Source: Durusdinium trenchii (taxonomy: Eukaryota > Sar > Dinophyceae > Suessiales > Symbiodiniaceae). Taken from it: a DNA stretch of 64,000 nucleotides. Location of the stretch: assembly GCA_963970005.1 (NCBI GenBank), contig CAXAMN010003113.1:1643683-1707682 (forward strand). The letters run 5' to 3'. The position numbers and the translations under genes are program-made. The notes beneath the pieces were generated by a model that was given only the letters and a program-made list of their open reading frames with translations, ran no database searches and had not been told where the DNA came from. The first letter of the stretch is position 1; each line of letters starts with the position of its first letter. Shown in pieces: positions 24,884 to 36,964 of this stretch.

Positions 24884-25002
24884 AGACTTCCAGGTGTCCT
24901 CGCCCGGCCGCCTCCGCCAGCGGCGCCGAGAGCACCTCTGGGGTCCAGTGGCAGCTCTGAAGCACCTTGGCACACAGTCTCAAGCGCACACGTGAGCTGA
25001 GT
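24884..25002 (-). CDS. Ankyrin-repeat gene, candidate exon 1
   Basis: Frame with VRLRLCAKVLQSCHWTPEVL followed by APLAEAAGRGHLEV, the second helix pair of an ankyrin repeat. The 3' border is unclear (a GTCTGTGAG follows). Ankyrin repeats mediate protein binding; no other domain is visible. Confidence 0.55.
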
Positions 25003-25335
25003 GGTGGGATGCGGGTCACGGTGAAGCAACCAACCATAACCATTATATGCATAACCAATATATCAACACCTCTTGTTTCTTTGCATGGAGGGTACTTGTT
25101 TGCTTGGTTCATGATTCGGTGAGCAGTAAGGGTCCATGCATCGCATGTTTTTGGCCGGTGTGGTGTCAAAATCCTTAACACTCGCCGATGTTATTGTTCC
25201 AAACAACAATTTCAAGGGGGTATAGTACACAAGACCAGGGGAAGTGATTCATACAAATTGTTTAGGGGTGGGGTTGATAATTTTAATAGGTAAACGTGCA
25301 GGCCTAGAAAGATCCCAACTTACTTTTCTAGTACT

Positions 25336-25560
25336 ACCACCACCACCACGACTGCTACTGCTCCTGCTGCTGCTACTGCTGCTGCTACTGCTGCTACTTC
25401 TACTGCTACTTCTCTTCTGTCTCCTATTCCTCCAACTCCTACTTCTACTCCTATTACTCCTCCTGCTACTACTATTGTTACGACGACGACTACTACTACT
25501 GCTACTGCTATAGCCCCTGCTGCTGCTACTACTGCTACCTATACCTACTCCTATTCCTAC
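25336..25560 (+). repeat. Trinucleotide-type pyrimidine-rich repeat
   Basis: More than 200 bases of CTA/CTG/CTC triplets, giving a poly-Leu ORF on the plus strand that should not be read as a gene. Confidence 0.9.
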
Positions 25561-28500
25561 TCCCTACTCCTCAATCCCAAATGCTTCTGGGCTTGACTCA
25601 ATAAACCCTCCTTCGATTGTTACCAAATGCTTTTTGTGACCCGTTTGACCACTTACTGTAAGATCCGGCATTACATCCACTCACAAAAAACTCCCAATTC
25701 TGACCTCTGTGCCTGCACCCCTAAAACTCCTCACGCAAATGCCACCAAGAAACCTATCTAACATTACACTAGACTATACTCGTATATACAGTACTCATGT
25801 CTGAAGAAGTCAAGGCACGTGCTCCACTCGCTCCTGTAAACACGCTAGACAGCATCAGGAAGCACAACCTGCATGTCACGCCTGCTGCTTCAGGCCAAAC
25901 ATCCAACCACTACGCACTGAAAACATCTGAATACTCGGATCTGGCACGTACTTTGTGCCCAGTGATGTGCAAATATCTCCCCGATCGCGCTAGGTTAGAA
26001 CCAAAAAGCACTGGAAACGCTTACAGCACCTTCTAAGCCGTCACGTGCCCTAGGACCTAGACATTGCTGGGGCGGCTCATGCAGCGCAGTATAGCGCAGT
26101 CATCCTGTTATTGTTGTCTACTGGCTTGAACCTTCATCTGGCTCTTAATCCACTCAGCACATGCTCAGCCATGGCGGTGGCTCCTGCTTTCCCCAGGTAG
26201 CTGCGTCACACAGCAACTTGCACACGCTGGTCTCATCCGAGCCGTCCCCGCTCGCTGCGCCAGGACCCGCCGCGCTCGGCAGGCGTGCAAAGTTGCGGCC
26301 GGTGGAGAGGTCGAAGCGGATCTGGCGGACGCTCGTCTCGTCTCGTCTCGGGCGCCGGGTCTCACCGCACCTCACGGGTCTTGGAAGGTCCTAACCTATG
26401 TGATCCGCCCCTTTTTCTGGAATGACTTCTTGGAAGAAACAGAAGCGGCTTAGGTGTCACACTCCAACGAACACATCACAGTTACAGTAACTGAAACTTT
26501 GCCTGCTTCCATAGTGGGAGGTGACCCCTTTTGTGGGAGAACCTCTTTTCAACTCCCCTCTGGAAAAACTGAGGACATCTGGTGATTCACGTAGTGCATG
26601 AGAATGCATGCAAGTGTCAACTTGTCACTCTGTGTGCTTATCTGTTGATCCCACCCTAACATCCACCCCACTCCGAACAACACACAGCGGTGTAAAGCGT
26701 GGTCTGCCTTCCATCGGCGCGACTAGTTCCACCACCGGCGCCTCCAGGTTGGTCGGTAGAACGTGGTGCGGCAACACCTCTTGCCACTCGTGACTGGCTT
26801 TGAAGTGGACTTTACCTCGGCTTCAAAGGCCTTTCAAGCGCCAAACGACCCGGACACCACCGGGAACGACCGAGCAAGCGAGTCACTCAAGGACCGCGTT
26901 TCAAGGGGGGGATGATCCACAAGTGATTCTGATTGGGTGCTCCTTGATAGTATAACATTGTAGAACTATGTTGTTTACAAGTAGTGACAGTAGTGTGATG
27001 TTAGCTCCTTTTAGATCCTGGGGGCTGCTCCAAATCCCAGTGATGGTATATAGGCTAGGCAGAAGATCGAAAACGCCAGCCCCCCGCACAAGGAAAATGA
27101 TGTCAAATAAGATGAAGCAACATTCACGAAATTCACAACCCAATGGCAGCACATTTAGTCGTAATCCTTCCATGACCGCTGCAAGTGAGCATGGCCAAAA
27201 GACATGGACAAACAAAACAAACGCACGTCTAGTCTGTTTCCTTGGCCTAAAGAACCCTTTAAGATGTGGCCACTGAGGCCATCTCCGGGCAAACAATCAT
27301 TCAGTCCATGTCCGATGTTCGCTCAGTCCATCTCGAGTGGATGAACTCCTTCGGGGGACTCCTTGGCCCGCTACACCCGGCTCCGAAGTCGCTCCCTCCT
27401 CACCGGTCGGAAGCCACCCTAGCCGCCCCAGCCGCCCGTCCGATTCTCCGGCCTGCCGGCAGCGACATCCTCGCTGGCACACCTGGCGTGCGATGTCAAG
27501 TTTCAGATCGTCCGCAAGGTCTCTATACACTCTTCCACCCACTCACTTTCCACTGGTTTGCTTCCTGTGCTAGGGATGTATATACTCGAGTTTGACCATG
27601 CTCACCTCTTCACACAGCTATGGAGGCTCCACACCTCTGACGGCTGCGGTCACGGCGATGGTTGTGGTCGCGGTAGCCGGAGCCAAAGCCCAGTAGCCCA
27701 GCAGCAGGCACGCTAAGGTCAAAAGAAAAGCCACCACAGGATCTACCTCCCACCATGGCATGGGCTTGCACAGCACTTCCCTCTTTGAACAGAAAGAGAT
27801 GCGCGCAACGTAACAGACAGCCATACCCAAACATGGGGCAATCAGAATCCAAAAGGGCGCAGGAATTTAGCGGTTTGTGGTTGTACTGCTCCACGGTCCC
27901 AATCTCGCAGCAAGTCATCTGACTACCCCTTCCCCTCAAGCTGCTTAAGCATTTCCTGCTGCTTTTCAAAGGTCCTGTGGTTGTAACACGATGTCTCAGT
28001 TCCTGCGGTCACCAGGACAACAAACTTCTGAATTAGATTTAGTTATATGATACAGTAGTTATAATGTGTCTGGGAGTGGTGCCCAAAGTGGGATGTTCAG
28101 TTGTCAACAGCTTGTCGGCTCGAATTTCACTGTGACTGTGCATGAAACCACAACATTGCAACATGACTGAACATTCCAATCTCAGATGATGGGCCCAAGC
28201 ACAAAACATAGCACAAAAATGCACAAAACATGTCAAAATTGTTAAATGGGCACCGGCACTAGGAAACATGTATATAAAACCAAGTGGCTGGGGACCGTGG
28301 TCGAGACAAAACCATGGCTTGAAACATGCCACTGGCACACGTGTGGGGCACCCTTGACCCTCAAGAAAACCGATATCAAACCCCAACAGTTCATTGACTT
28401 GAAGCCAAAACCTCATCAAACCCCCACAGCTCCAAACTCCTCGGCTGGCTCAGAACTCTTCAGCTGCAACGACCTGTTTTTTTCCTTCATTCGCTTTAGA

Positions 28501-28728
28501 GGTGCCAGGCTCCTGAAGATCAACGAAGCTCTTGACACCCTTTTGTCACTGTTCTATACTTTTGTGGCCGTACTTCAGTTTCAGTCGCGGGTGATTATAC
28601 AAGAAGTTAGGCCACCTTAGACCTACTTCCCTAATTAGTTTGGTTGCATCCCCTTTGAAGGAAAAGGATTGAGTTGATCTAGTAACACTTGGTCTGATGA
28701 CACGCTTCTTCTTCCACCTTTCTCATAC
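25561..28728. other. Stretch with weak exon signals only
   Basis: GC-rich open patches lie at about 26190-26390 (both strands open), 27300-27540 (both strands open; the minus strand reads RDLADDLKLDIARQ before a GTGTGC donor) and 27618-27780 (minus frame with a hydrophobic helix VVAFLLTLACLLLGYWAL). Each could be an exon; strand and family are unresolved. Confidence 0.35.
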
Positions 28729-28875
28729 CAAAGGACAATGAACACGCGGCCAGCCGTGGCGAAAGGAACCACCCCTTGGACCGTTTCCTGCTGCATGAGC
28801 CACGTCCGGGACTGAGCACCTGCTGCTTCATTCGAAGCCCACGAAGATGAGAGCAGTCGAGAAGACAAGAAGAGC
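28729..28875 (-). CDS. Candidate exon, unrecognised
   Basis: Exactly 49 codons between CGCCCAG and a strong GTATGAG donor. The frame contains SSSWASNEAAGAQSRTWLMQ and VVPFATAGRVFIVLW. No family recognised. Confidence 0.5.
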
Positions 28876-29144
28876 CTGGGCGTATCCAATTGGCATTCAC
28901 ACTCATCATTCCAAACCAAAAGCCTGCACACACTCACACATAGTCACAGAGAACTCAAAGTTACACCAGCCTCCACAGCAGCCATAGCATGGGCCAATAA
29001 AGAAAGAAAACAAAGCACAGTCATGCATCCTTTTGGGTCTGACAAGTGGGCGTGCATGCAGATTCGTAGAGCGCCGGCACGATCCGGGCAAGCACATCTT
29101 CAGTTGACCAAGTTAGTGACAGTGTCTCCTCTTACGCGCTCAGG

Positions 29145-29426
29145 ATGCGTGTGCAGCTGAGTGCCCCGACCATCGTGCAACCTGGGCTGCGCTTAGAGGA
29201 GAACTTTTATGTCCTTTCTCAGTCATGGCCTACCCCGCTGAAGGGTCACAAAATTCAATGTCTGTATGGCAACGATGTGACCCACCTCAACAAAGCGATG
29301 ATGTGTCTTGCAGCTCATGCTGCCTGCAACGCTTTTGAGCATCTTTGGAGCCAGGACAGGGGTTGCTGTTGCACCTTGAGAAATTCAAGGATGCCAAATC
29401 CATCCAAATCCCAAATGCCTGCGTGA
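29145..29426 (+). CDS. Possible exon, unrecognised
   Basis: A plus-strand ORF starting MRVQLSAPTIVQPGLRLEEN. Modest coding character, no domain, no firm splice borders. Confidence 0.3.
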   Translation: MRVQLSAPTIVQPGLRLEENFYVLSQSWPTPLKGHKIQCLYGNDVTHLNKAMMCLAAHAACNAFEHLWSQDRGCCCTLRNSRMPNPSKSQMPA

Positions 29427-30799
29427 GAATCATGATCCGAACACCAAGAATAATCTGATTCCTATCCCAGGGATGTCAACCGATCGTGGGGTGCTGGTTC
29501 AATCATGTTCTAACCCTCTAATCCAAGAGGCCTCTCGTTTCTCTGGCGCTGCCCTTGTAGACATAGTTTGCCATTCCCAGAACGGTGTTGTCGTCGTAGT
29601 CGTAGTTCTGCGTTGGTAGTCTAAGCAATGTCTGGAATCAGGATTGCTCTCCAAAACTGTGCATGTCTCAGGGTCCCCTAATCTGTATATTATATACAGT
29701 ATCTGAGGTTTTCCGATTTCCTGGAAAATTAACAAATGTATTGAACTGCTGAATTAATCTTCAAGAATCGATTCAACATCATGAAGGCGCCAAGAGGAAC
29801 ACCCAGCCAAGACTGCATGTGCACGGCGGAGTTGGATGACCGGTCTGTTTCGCTTGCGCTCTCAGCAGTCCCCCAATCCACGAGCCCCTCACTGACCCAA
29901 CTCGCTGCTGAGTACGTTCTGCCCACGGGTTCTGTAGCACGAAGGGTTAAAATGACTAGAAGGGTGGAGGTTGCATCACAAGTCTCTCTTCAGCAAATGA
30001 TCTGCCTCTGACAAGCCCAAAGCCTACAGGCCTATAGATCCTATAGTCATCTCTCATACTTATACAGCATTCTCGTCTACAATACTATCTAGCCTTCTGA
30101 CAGCCCTCACATACCCCCTCAGCACCATCAACCCAAGAACCCCCCAGATGAACCGCCGGATCGTGCCGTCTCCTCGGGTCGTGGGGAGGAAGGCTTCGAA
30201 CTCATGAAGATGCCATCGTCAGACTCCAGCTCCACGTTGGCATTCAAAGGCATGTGCAGTTCCTGAGGCGCGGAGGCGGAAGGAAACCCTCATTTTCAAT
30301 ATGGGCCTCTACTACTGCCTCTACTCTAAGAGCCTCCTGGCCAAAAAGGCCTCTAACCAACTATAGAATCGAATCTATATCATACAACCTACAGCCACAG
30401 TCAGGTGTTCGTCCTTAAATTCCATTCTATTCTATTCTATTCAGTTTCCTCTGGGGGATGCCATCTTTGCCGCGCATTCTCGGAATAAACCTTGCATGCT
30501 ACCTTCACAACCTTCGAATGATTGCCCATTCGTGTGGGGTCGAGCCAAGGGGACAACAAACATCAAAAAATATGTTTGCAACACATCCTCTGAGGGGGTC
30601 TGACGAACCGGAACCACACAGAAGGCATGTAAGTGCGTACATGGTACTTAGTTGGGATCTTCTAGTTCTGACTAGGATGCTACCGGGATGGGGTGCAAAA
30701 GAAGCACTGATCTTGATGCTCCAAAACCATCCTGCAGGTGATTGTACCGCGACGTATCCACTGAGAACACTGAACCCTATAGCCTATAGAAACCATTAA
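29427..30799. other. Stretch without a supported gene
   Basis: Contains a short (TCTAT)n run near 30422-30442. Nothing else recognised. Confidence 0.4.
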
Positions 30800-31234
30800 C
30801 TAAGTAGTGGCAGTATGCTTCCCGTCTGTCTCCATCCAACTCCTGGAATCATATTGCACGAAGAACGGCGTCTGCATCCAAGCCTCTGTTTCAGTCGGTT
30901 GGTAGGCTGTGTGAACCCCCCCCGCGGTTCCGGAGTGTGCTAAGGGTTGGCCATAGCCGTTGGCCTGGCCATAGGGGCTTTGGCCATAGGGGCTTTGGCC
31001 ATAGGGGCTTTGGCCATAGGAGCCTTGGCCATAGGAGCTTTGGCCATAGGAGCTTTGGCCATAGGAATTGCTGACAGGGACCTGGCTCACAGGAACCTGG
31101 CCCCCCATGCCACCCAGGCTACCACCCATGCCGCCATTGTAGGCGCCATAGCCACCAAAGCTGCTGCCAAGATAGGGCGGCTTCGCCGCCTCCTCGCGCC
31201 AGGGCACGTCGGCAGGACGGAGCTTTCGAGTCAC
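30800..31234 (-). CDS. Tyr-Gly-Gln repeat protein (144 aa or an exon of one)
   Basis: The frame opens with MTRKLRPADVPWREEAAKPP, passes through Gly/Met-rich sequence and then eight to nine tandem copies of [S/P/G]-YGQ[S/G] pentapeptides, ending in a unique C-terminus (TEAWMQTPFFVQYDSRSW). The 15-bp DNA unit is nearly identical between copies. The composition is that of prion-like, phase-separating RNA-binding protein tails (FUS-type), with no RNA-binding fold visible here. The Met may lie inside a larger exon. The antisense frame (poly IGALA) is an artefact of the repeat. Confidence 0.55.
   Translation of the reverse strand: MTRKLRPADVPWREEAAKPPYLGSSFGGYGAYNGGMGGSLGGMGGQVPVSQVPVSNSYGQSSYGQSSYGQGSYGQSPYGQSPYGQSPYGQANGYGQPLAHSGTAGGVHTAYQPTETEAWMQTPFFVQYDSRSWMETDGKHTATT
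30950..31066. repeat. 15-bp tandem repeat coding for YGQ units
   Basis: About eight copies of a unit containing TTTGGCCATAGG, matching the pentapeptide repeats of the overlapping ORF. Confidence 0.9.
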
Positions 31235-31459
31235 TTAGCGGTCCAACCATTTGGTGGTCACCGGTGGTTTGAAGTGTTGAGAAAAATTACCCCCTCGGCC
31301 TTTCGTTGCTTGAAAAAATAGCTTTCTTCGGAAAGCTCTCTTCAGAAAAATTACTTTGCTTCGAGTGATCCCCACCATGACATTTCAATCATTTGTCTTG
31401 ATGCCATAGTGAGGAGCATGTTGCCATAGTCGTTAGATGTCGTTAGTATTGTAGTTCTC

Positions 31460-31942
31460 GATGTTGCTTGTGGGTCCTCGGGTTGTGTGCTGTGGTTGTG
31501 TGCTGTGTTGTGGTTGTGGTTGTGCTTGTGGTTGTGTGTTTGTGGTTGTGTTTGTGGTTGTGGTACTGGTTGTGATTGTGTGTTTGTAGTTGTGGTTGTG
31601 GTTGCGGTTGTGTCTTTGTGATTGTGTGTTTGTAGTTGTGGTTGTGGTTGTGTCTTTGTGATTGTGTGTTTGTAGTTGTGTTTGTGGTTGTGTGTTTGTG
31701 GATGTGTTTGTGGTTGTGTTTGTGCTGGTGGTAGTGGTTGTGATTATGTGTTTGTAGTTGTGGTTGTGGTTGTGGTTGTGTCTTTGTGATTATGTGTTTG
31801 TAATTGTGGTTGTGGTTGTGGTTGTGTCTTTGTGATTGTGTGTTTGTACTTGTGGTTGTGGTTGTGGGTTTGTGGTTGTGTTTGTGGTTGCGTGTTTGTG
31901 TGTTTGTGGTTGTGTGTTTGTGGTTGTGTGTTTGTGGTTGTG
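31460..31942 (+). repeat. GTGGTTGT/GTGTTTGT satellite
   Basis: About 480 bases of degenerate GT-rich 6-12-bp units (antisense His/Thr/Asn ORFs), running directly into the assembly gap. Confidence 0.95.
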
Positions 31943-31952
31943 NNNNNNNNNN
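31943..31952. other. Assembly gap (10 N)
   Basis: Ten N bases mark a scaffold join; true length and order of the flanking repeats are unknown. Confidence 1.
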
Positions 31953-32058
31953 GTGCACACTGCGATCGGATCCTTGCGGTTGAGGTCCAGGGGTGCACAC
32001 TGCGAGGGGATCCTTGCGGTTGAGGTCCAGGGGTGCACACTGCGATCCGGAGCTGGCC
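31953..32058. repeat. 40-bp tandem repeat
   Basis: Two full units and part of a third starting GTGCACACTGCGA and containing GGATCCTTGCGGTTGAGGTC. Confidence 0.9.
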
Positions 32059-32124
32059 AGACAAGATCGGCGAAGCAGATTGGCGAGGAAGGAAGCAAGG
32101 AGGAAGGAGGAAGGAGGAGGACGA

Positions 32125-32206
32125 GGAGGCGGCGGAGGCGGAGGCGGAGGCGGAGGCGGAGGCGGAGGCGGAGGCGGAGGCGGAGGCGGAGGCGGAGGCG
32201 GAGGAA
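32125..32206 (+). repeat. GGAGGC hexanucleotide repeat
   Basis: About 12 tandem copies of GGCGGA. They give poly-Gly, poly-Pro or Glu-Ala ORFs depending on frame and are not evidence of a gene. Confidence 0.95.
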
Positions 32207-34669
32207 GAACAGCTGTGATAAAATCTAACAACCCTCACCTGGCAGGTGGGGAAAAACTGTGAACACATCATGAACACATCGTCGACATCGTGGCTGCAGT
32301 CCGTCCTTGGCTTTCAGCTCCGTCGCATGCCCTTCCGCAGTGATGCGCATCTCAGTATGGGCCTGTGACGAGCAAAAATGCCGACACTGCTCTACATGCA
32401 GGGATGCCATCAAGGACCATTGCGAATGGTGCATGTTCACTATTTACTCTGATCAAAAGACCTGCGGCAGCAGTTCTGAGGGTGAGCATCTGGATGACAA
32501 ATCATGATGACGAACAACCCGCCACCTCCACGCCCCATTGGGTCCATGTCAAAAGCACCGGTAGAAGTCGAAGCCTTAAACGTACAATCACCGTGAGCAT
32601 TGACTCAGAATGCCCAGAAGAAGAGCATTGACTCAAAGCATAACTCACAAGAAGGACATCTGGCTTGCACATCTCGATCGTCCATCTTTCTGCCAGCTTC
32701 TATCACCATTCTCTGACATGCATTCTTCAATATTCCTCACATTTGTATACATTTGTGCCATACTCTACAACTGCCCAGCCCTTGTCTTAGACACAAACAT
32801 CAGGCCAAAGTCCTGGCCACAGGAGCACCTGGCAAATGTGAAGGGCGGTGAGTAAATGATCGTGTCACGAAGCTTAGCAACGAGGGATCTTAGTCAAATT
32901 TGATGAAAATGACCCCTGGCGAACCAAGCAACTGACGCTCTTCTTGACGTTCCCTTATTGTATAGTTTAGCGGTTTGTTCCGTCCTATTCACCCAGGTTT
33001 GCGATGCAAACCATGTCCTGGGAGACCTTGTGACTTCAGTCGCAGGACTCAGGTGCTTCCTGTCCTGTAGCGCCTTGATGGCAAGTCTGTCCTCTGGATT
33101 CTGGCCCCTGAGCCCTGAGTGTGGCATCTTAGAAGCACCGAAAGTGTCTGTTGAGCCTTAAAATCAAGTCAGCTCAACATCGCTCAACCCTTGAGCGAGC
33201 CAACTGTCCAAGCTCTTTGGGTTTTGCGAACTCTCTTATTTCGCCCCTCCACACGGCCGCCACGGCTGCCTGCAGTCGCTGAGACCTGATGGCGGTTTCA
33301 GGTCTCACTGGCTCTCCTCTCACCTATGGCCGCCTGAGGGGCCAAGACGGTCAAGGGGAAGCGAGTGAATTGCGACAGTTGGCTTTTTGCGACCCACCAA
33401 TCTCGCCAAGGTGCGTGAATAGTGTGTTGGACAGAAACCCGCCGCGCAAGTTGTAAGTCTTGAACCACGTGGCTACGGAGCAATAAAACACTCAACGGAG
33501 CATTTAGGGTTGAGAAGCTTAGAAATCAGGCCTATACCTTGAAGTTGTCGCAAGCAAAGCCAAGCACATTGTGAACGCCCAGGAGAGAACCCCTTCTCCC
33601 CGATATTGGGAAACATATTGTTCCCTGTTCCGAGGAGCACCATCTCGACGTATCTCTCACCCAACGCAAGACCCGGTTTGGAGATGTTTTTGGCACCTCT
33701 TCTGTCAGAACTCAATCTGGCAAGTGCCGAACATCCCCGATTTTCTGACCCGCTGTGCGTGCACCGCAACTTCGCCGAATAAATCTAAGTGTGAGCCAAC
33801 TTCTTCGCAAGTAAAGTGATTGATGGAACGCAGAGTTGTGCCAAACAGCTAAACCAAAACACTCTTCACTCGGAACCGTGTGTGGCATCTGATTTGATGA
33901 GAAGTGACGATGGTCTCTACGGTCTCTAGAAGCGGCTCCTCTCCTTAAGCCGCCTGAATTCTGGTGCTTTGAGGCGCGCAGCTGGCACATCTTTTATGTG
34001 CAGGTGCTGCGCAGCCTATCTGCGGAGGCTGGAACCAATTGTTCTGCTGAGCATGATGAGCTTCATGGGTTCATTCTCTTGGTGAATTCATCCAACCACC
34101 TCCGCAACAGTTCTGCTAAAGGCAACTGACACGTCGAGCAGGGGATCAATCTGCGAAGCAAAGCCCCTACCTACGAGGAGACCCAGACTTTAGGACCCAA
34201 AGCTCGTTTCTTGCAATCCTTGATCCACACTTTGACCCGAGGCAGCACGCCCACAGCCCTTATTGGCATTGCATAACGGCCCGAGAAGTCGCCGGAACCT
34301 AACCGCCGAGTGCCGACTGGGCTCTGTTGGTATTCATGTAAGGGGAGTTGATCAGCCGTGCCAATGTCCTGGATGTACCAAGCCTGGGAAAGATTAGGGG
34401 GAACAAAATTTAGTTTGTATCATTTCTGTGACAAGTAGCCGAACCGAAACGCCGAAAACTAAGACGGTGGTGCTGTCGCAAATGACACCGACCAACCCCT
34501 TCATTGCACAAACGATTGCTGCCTATCACTTGCCCTTACAGCCTTGCAATATCTTCCAAAGTGGTGTGATGTCCTGTTCGTTGACCAGGGCTTCAAAAAC
34601 TAAAACTTATCACCTATATATCCATTCACCGTGGTAGAAGCACAGCCGAGGAAAGACGTGTTGTCTCTT
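32207..34669. other. Stretch without a supported gene
   Basis: A short plus-strand Cys-rich ORF at 32307-32507 and a minus-strand frame at 33473-33769 are the best candidates; neither has splice or domain support. Confidence 0.35.
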
Positions 34670-34689
34670 TGGCACTTCGCGGCGGTTTT

Positions 34690-34876
34690 CCTTTCCGACT
34701 CGGCCCGTCTGCACGGTCACGTCCGGACACTGGGGGCGGTGTGTCCTTGTGCCTGGGCGGTCGCGGAAGGAGCTGGATGCGTGGTTCGATGCCTTAAACG
34801 ACTGGGCCCCAAGTCAATCTCGACTCGTTTGGACTGCTGAAGGACGCAGTTGCGTTCCAGGACCGGCTCCTAAACC
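34690..34876 (+). CDS. Possible exon, unrecognised
   Basis: GC-rich plus-strand frame with GRSRKELDAWFDALNDWAPS followed by RLVWTAEGRSCVPGP. The overlapping ORF in another frame looks weaker. Borders not defined. Confidence 0.4.
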
Positions 34877-35284
34877 CAGGCCCTTTATGCATCATTATAT
34901 AGTGCATATAATATACCAATGCCAGGACCAATGCCATATGGAATAAAGTGCAAAACCCTTTGGGTGAGAGAACTCTGGCTAAAGTGATGCTGGTGGTCAA
35001 CATTGGTTCGCCTCAATAGTGCCATCATGGGTACTAATCGACAACCATTGACAACCTGCAGGAAATTCTGAAGCTGATAATGCTGATAGATCCGTTCGGA
35101 AACTTTCTCCCCGAGCGCCTTGGGGGCCAACTTGGAATTACAACCTAATATATCAAGGCAATTATATAAAGGCTCGTGGCCTTGACTTCGGATTCTGGTG
35201 CCCTTCAGCATTCAGGCTGTGAACCTCTCGAGCTCTGATCCATCCTGCCACCTACCTCCCCTACAATCCCTACACTGCTAACAG

Positions 35285-35521
35285 CAATCACATCTGGCAC
35301 AACACACGCACAGCGCACCATTGAGTGCTCCCATCCATCCTCCCGCCCCGAACCCGGCCACTGCTGGACCCTCCGACACGGTACCTTCGGCGGAGCGCCC
35401 CTTGTCCGAGTGGCCATGCTCGGCGCCCTCGCGAAGCTGATGGGCGAGGGCGAATATGCTCTCGCAGCCCGAGGCGGGTCCGGGAGCCAAGCCTTGGTCG
35501 AGCGGAGCACGGAGGGAGCAG
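35285..35521 (+). CDS. Candidate exon, unrecognised
   Basis: Follows an excellent pyrimidine tract and CTAACAG, and ends GAGCAG/GTTCC. The frame contains HGTFGGAPLVRVAMLGALAK and then EGEYALAARGGSGSQALVE, strongly protein-like. Minus-strand frames over the same GC-rich patch are also open, so strand is probable, not certain. Confidence 0.5.
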
Positions 35522-36163
35522 GTTCCATAACCTGATCCTGGAGAAGAACATGTGCTGTGGGAAGGGTTGGCGCTGGTATGAACATGTTGTTAATAGTTGG
35601 GATCATTGAGTGTTCATGAGTTTTCAAACTTGAATTGAACAACCCTGCTGGAACGCGGGTGGAGGACCTTTGATATGTTTGGAGGCCTTGAAAAGAGTTA
35701 TCAACCTCCTTACTCAGCTTCGATAATCCACAAACTGCTTAAGCTTGCTTGCCTAAGAGCTGCGTTCCCAACCCGCATTTAAAGGGCAAAGTGAGGATAC
35801 GGGTGCCCATGATCCACTCATTGGATGGGACTAAACGCCACACCTTCTCGTGACTCCTGGTGCAGTCTCTGATCTTGTGTTGTTACCCACTTCCCGCACG
35901 CCTCCCCACCATCGCCCCCAAACGGAGCGAAGCCAAAGCCAGGACTTCGCCGAGCAGCGAAGCCGGTGGGATGCACCACGCGCGTCGGGGAAGGAGAGCG
36001 ACATGAGGCCTTGGGAGTCGGTGGAATGAGCCGGAAACTACCAAGAGAGGTTAATTATAGGACCTTATAGTGGGGTACCTATGAGATAGTCTATAGGGTT
36101 CTTCAGCCTCTGCTACTGTACATTGATGTTTGGAACGATAATTTTTCCATGGGAGAACTGAAC
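35522..36163. other. Stretch without a supported gene
   Basis: Mostly non-coding; a small GC-rich patch near 35925-36005 could be a short exon. Confidence 0.4.
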
Positions 36164-36345
36164 TCAGATGAGATGTCTGGCCCACTCTGAAGGCATCCGT
36201 GGGCCCACGCGGCAGCACGTGGTGACATTGCAACCGGCGTCCAGCTGAAGCCCATGGGGTTCCGTAAAATCTCGGGGTCGATGGGTACCTGAGCGACCAA
36301 AGCCGACAGAACAGGCAACGACAGGGCAGTTTCGGCCGGCGACAT
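36164..36345 (-). CDS. Possible exon, unrecognised
   Basis: Minus frame beginning MSPAETALSLPVLSALVAQV and continuing IDPEILRNPMGFSWTPVA. A GTACCC inside could be a donor, which would make the exon shorter. Confidence 0.4.
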
Positions 36346-36861
36346 CGAGGAGTACCGGAAATGGAAGCACTTTGACCTCTCTTGAAGTGAAAACTGCGAA
36401 AGCGTTTTGCACTTCTAGTGCATGTCCATGGGTACTCACATCATTGCCGAGGACCACATAGCCCCAGATGTTTGGTGTGTTGAAGCGCTCGTTTCAAGCA
36501 CCAATAGGACTAAACAATGACGAGGCAGTCAGTCACACAGATTCAAACAGCTGAGCTTGGACTCGGGACTGGGAGCCAGCCTCCCCAAGATGCACCGAGC
36601 GTCTCTCCCGCAAAAAGGGTGCAAACGGCCAGTTGGCACGAGGCATATAGAATACACGGTCTCGGTTATCATGTTTTCCCCACCCACGCCCGTACTATGC
36701 AGGTGCTCTTTTGGCGACTGAGGTGCTGGTGACGGCGACCGCGAGACCTCACAGGCTGATGCCGAATTTGTTCTCTGAATGTTTCACGACAACCTGCAAG
36801 CCCAAACATCTTCATAGTATCGAGTCGATCTGCAAAAGAATAACCTATACATTAGTATCAG

Positions 36862-36964
36862 TATAACACACACATATATATAGGTATATATATATGTGTG
36901 TGAGAGAGAGAGAGAGAGCGAAGGAACACAAACACATATATATGTACATATTATTTAGATATAG
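36862..36964. repeat. TA/TG/GA microsatellite
   Basis: Consecutive (TA)n, (TG)n and (GA)n runs, then further TA-rich sequence. Confidence 0.9.

Noticed and set aside
25244-25513. Poly-Leu ORF on the plus strand
   Set aside because: Product of a triplet pyrimidine repeat, with no unique sequence.
26750-26775. GGTCGGTAGAACG resembling part of a tRNA
   Set aside because: No cloverleaf, acceptor stem or box A/B pair could be built around it.
27470-27545. RDLADDLKLDIARQ as a cyclic-nucleotide-gated or KCNH channel C-linker exon
   Set aside because: The resemblance is to one short helix only; the plus strand is open as well and no channel segment was seen nearby.
31443-32231. Long proline-rich and His/Thr/Asn-rich minus ORFs
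   Set aside because: They are translations of simple repeats across an assembly gap, with X residues from the Ns; not evidence of a protein.
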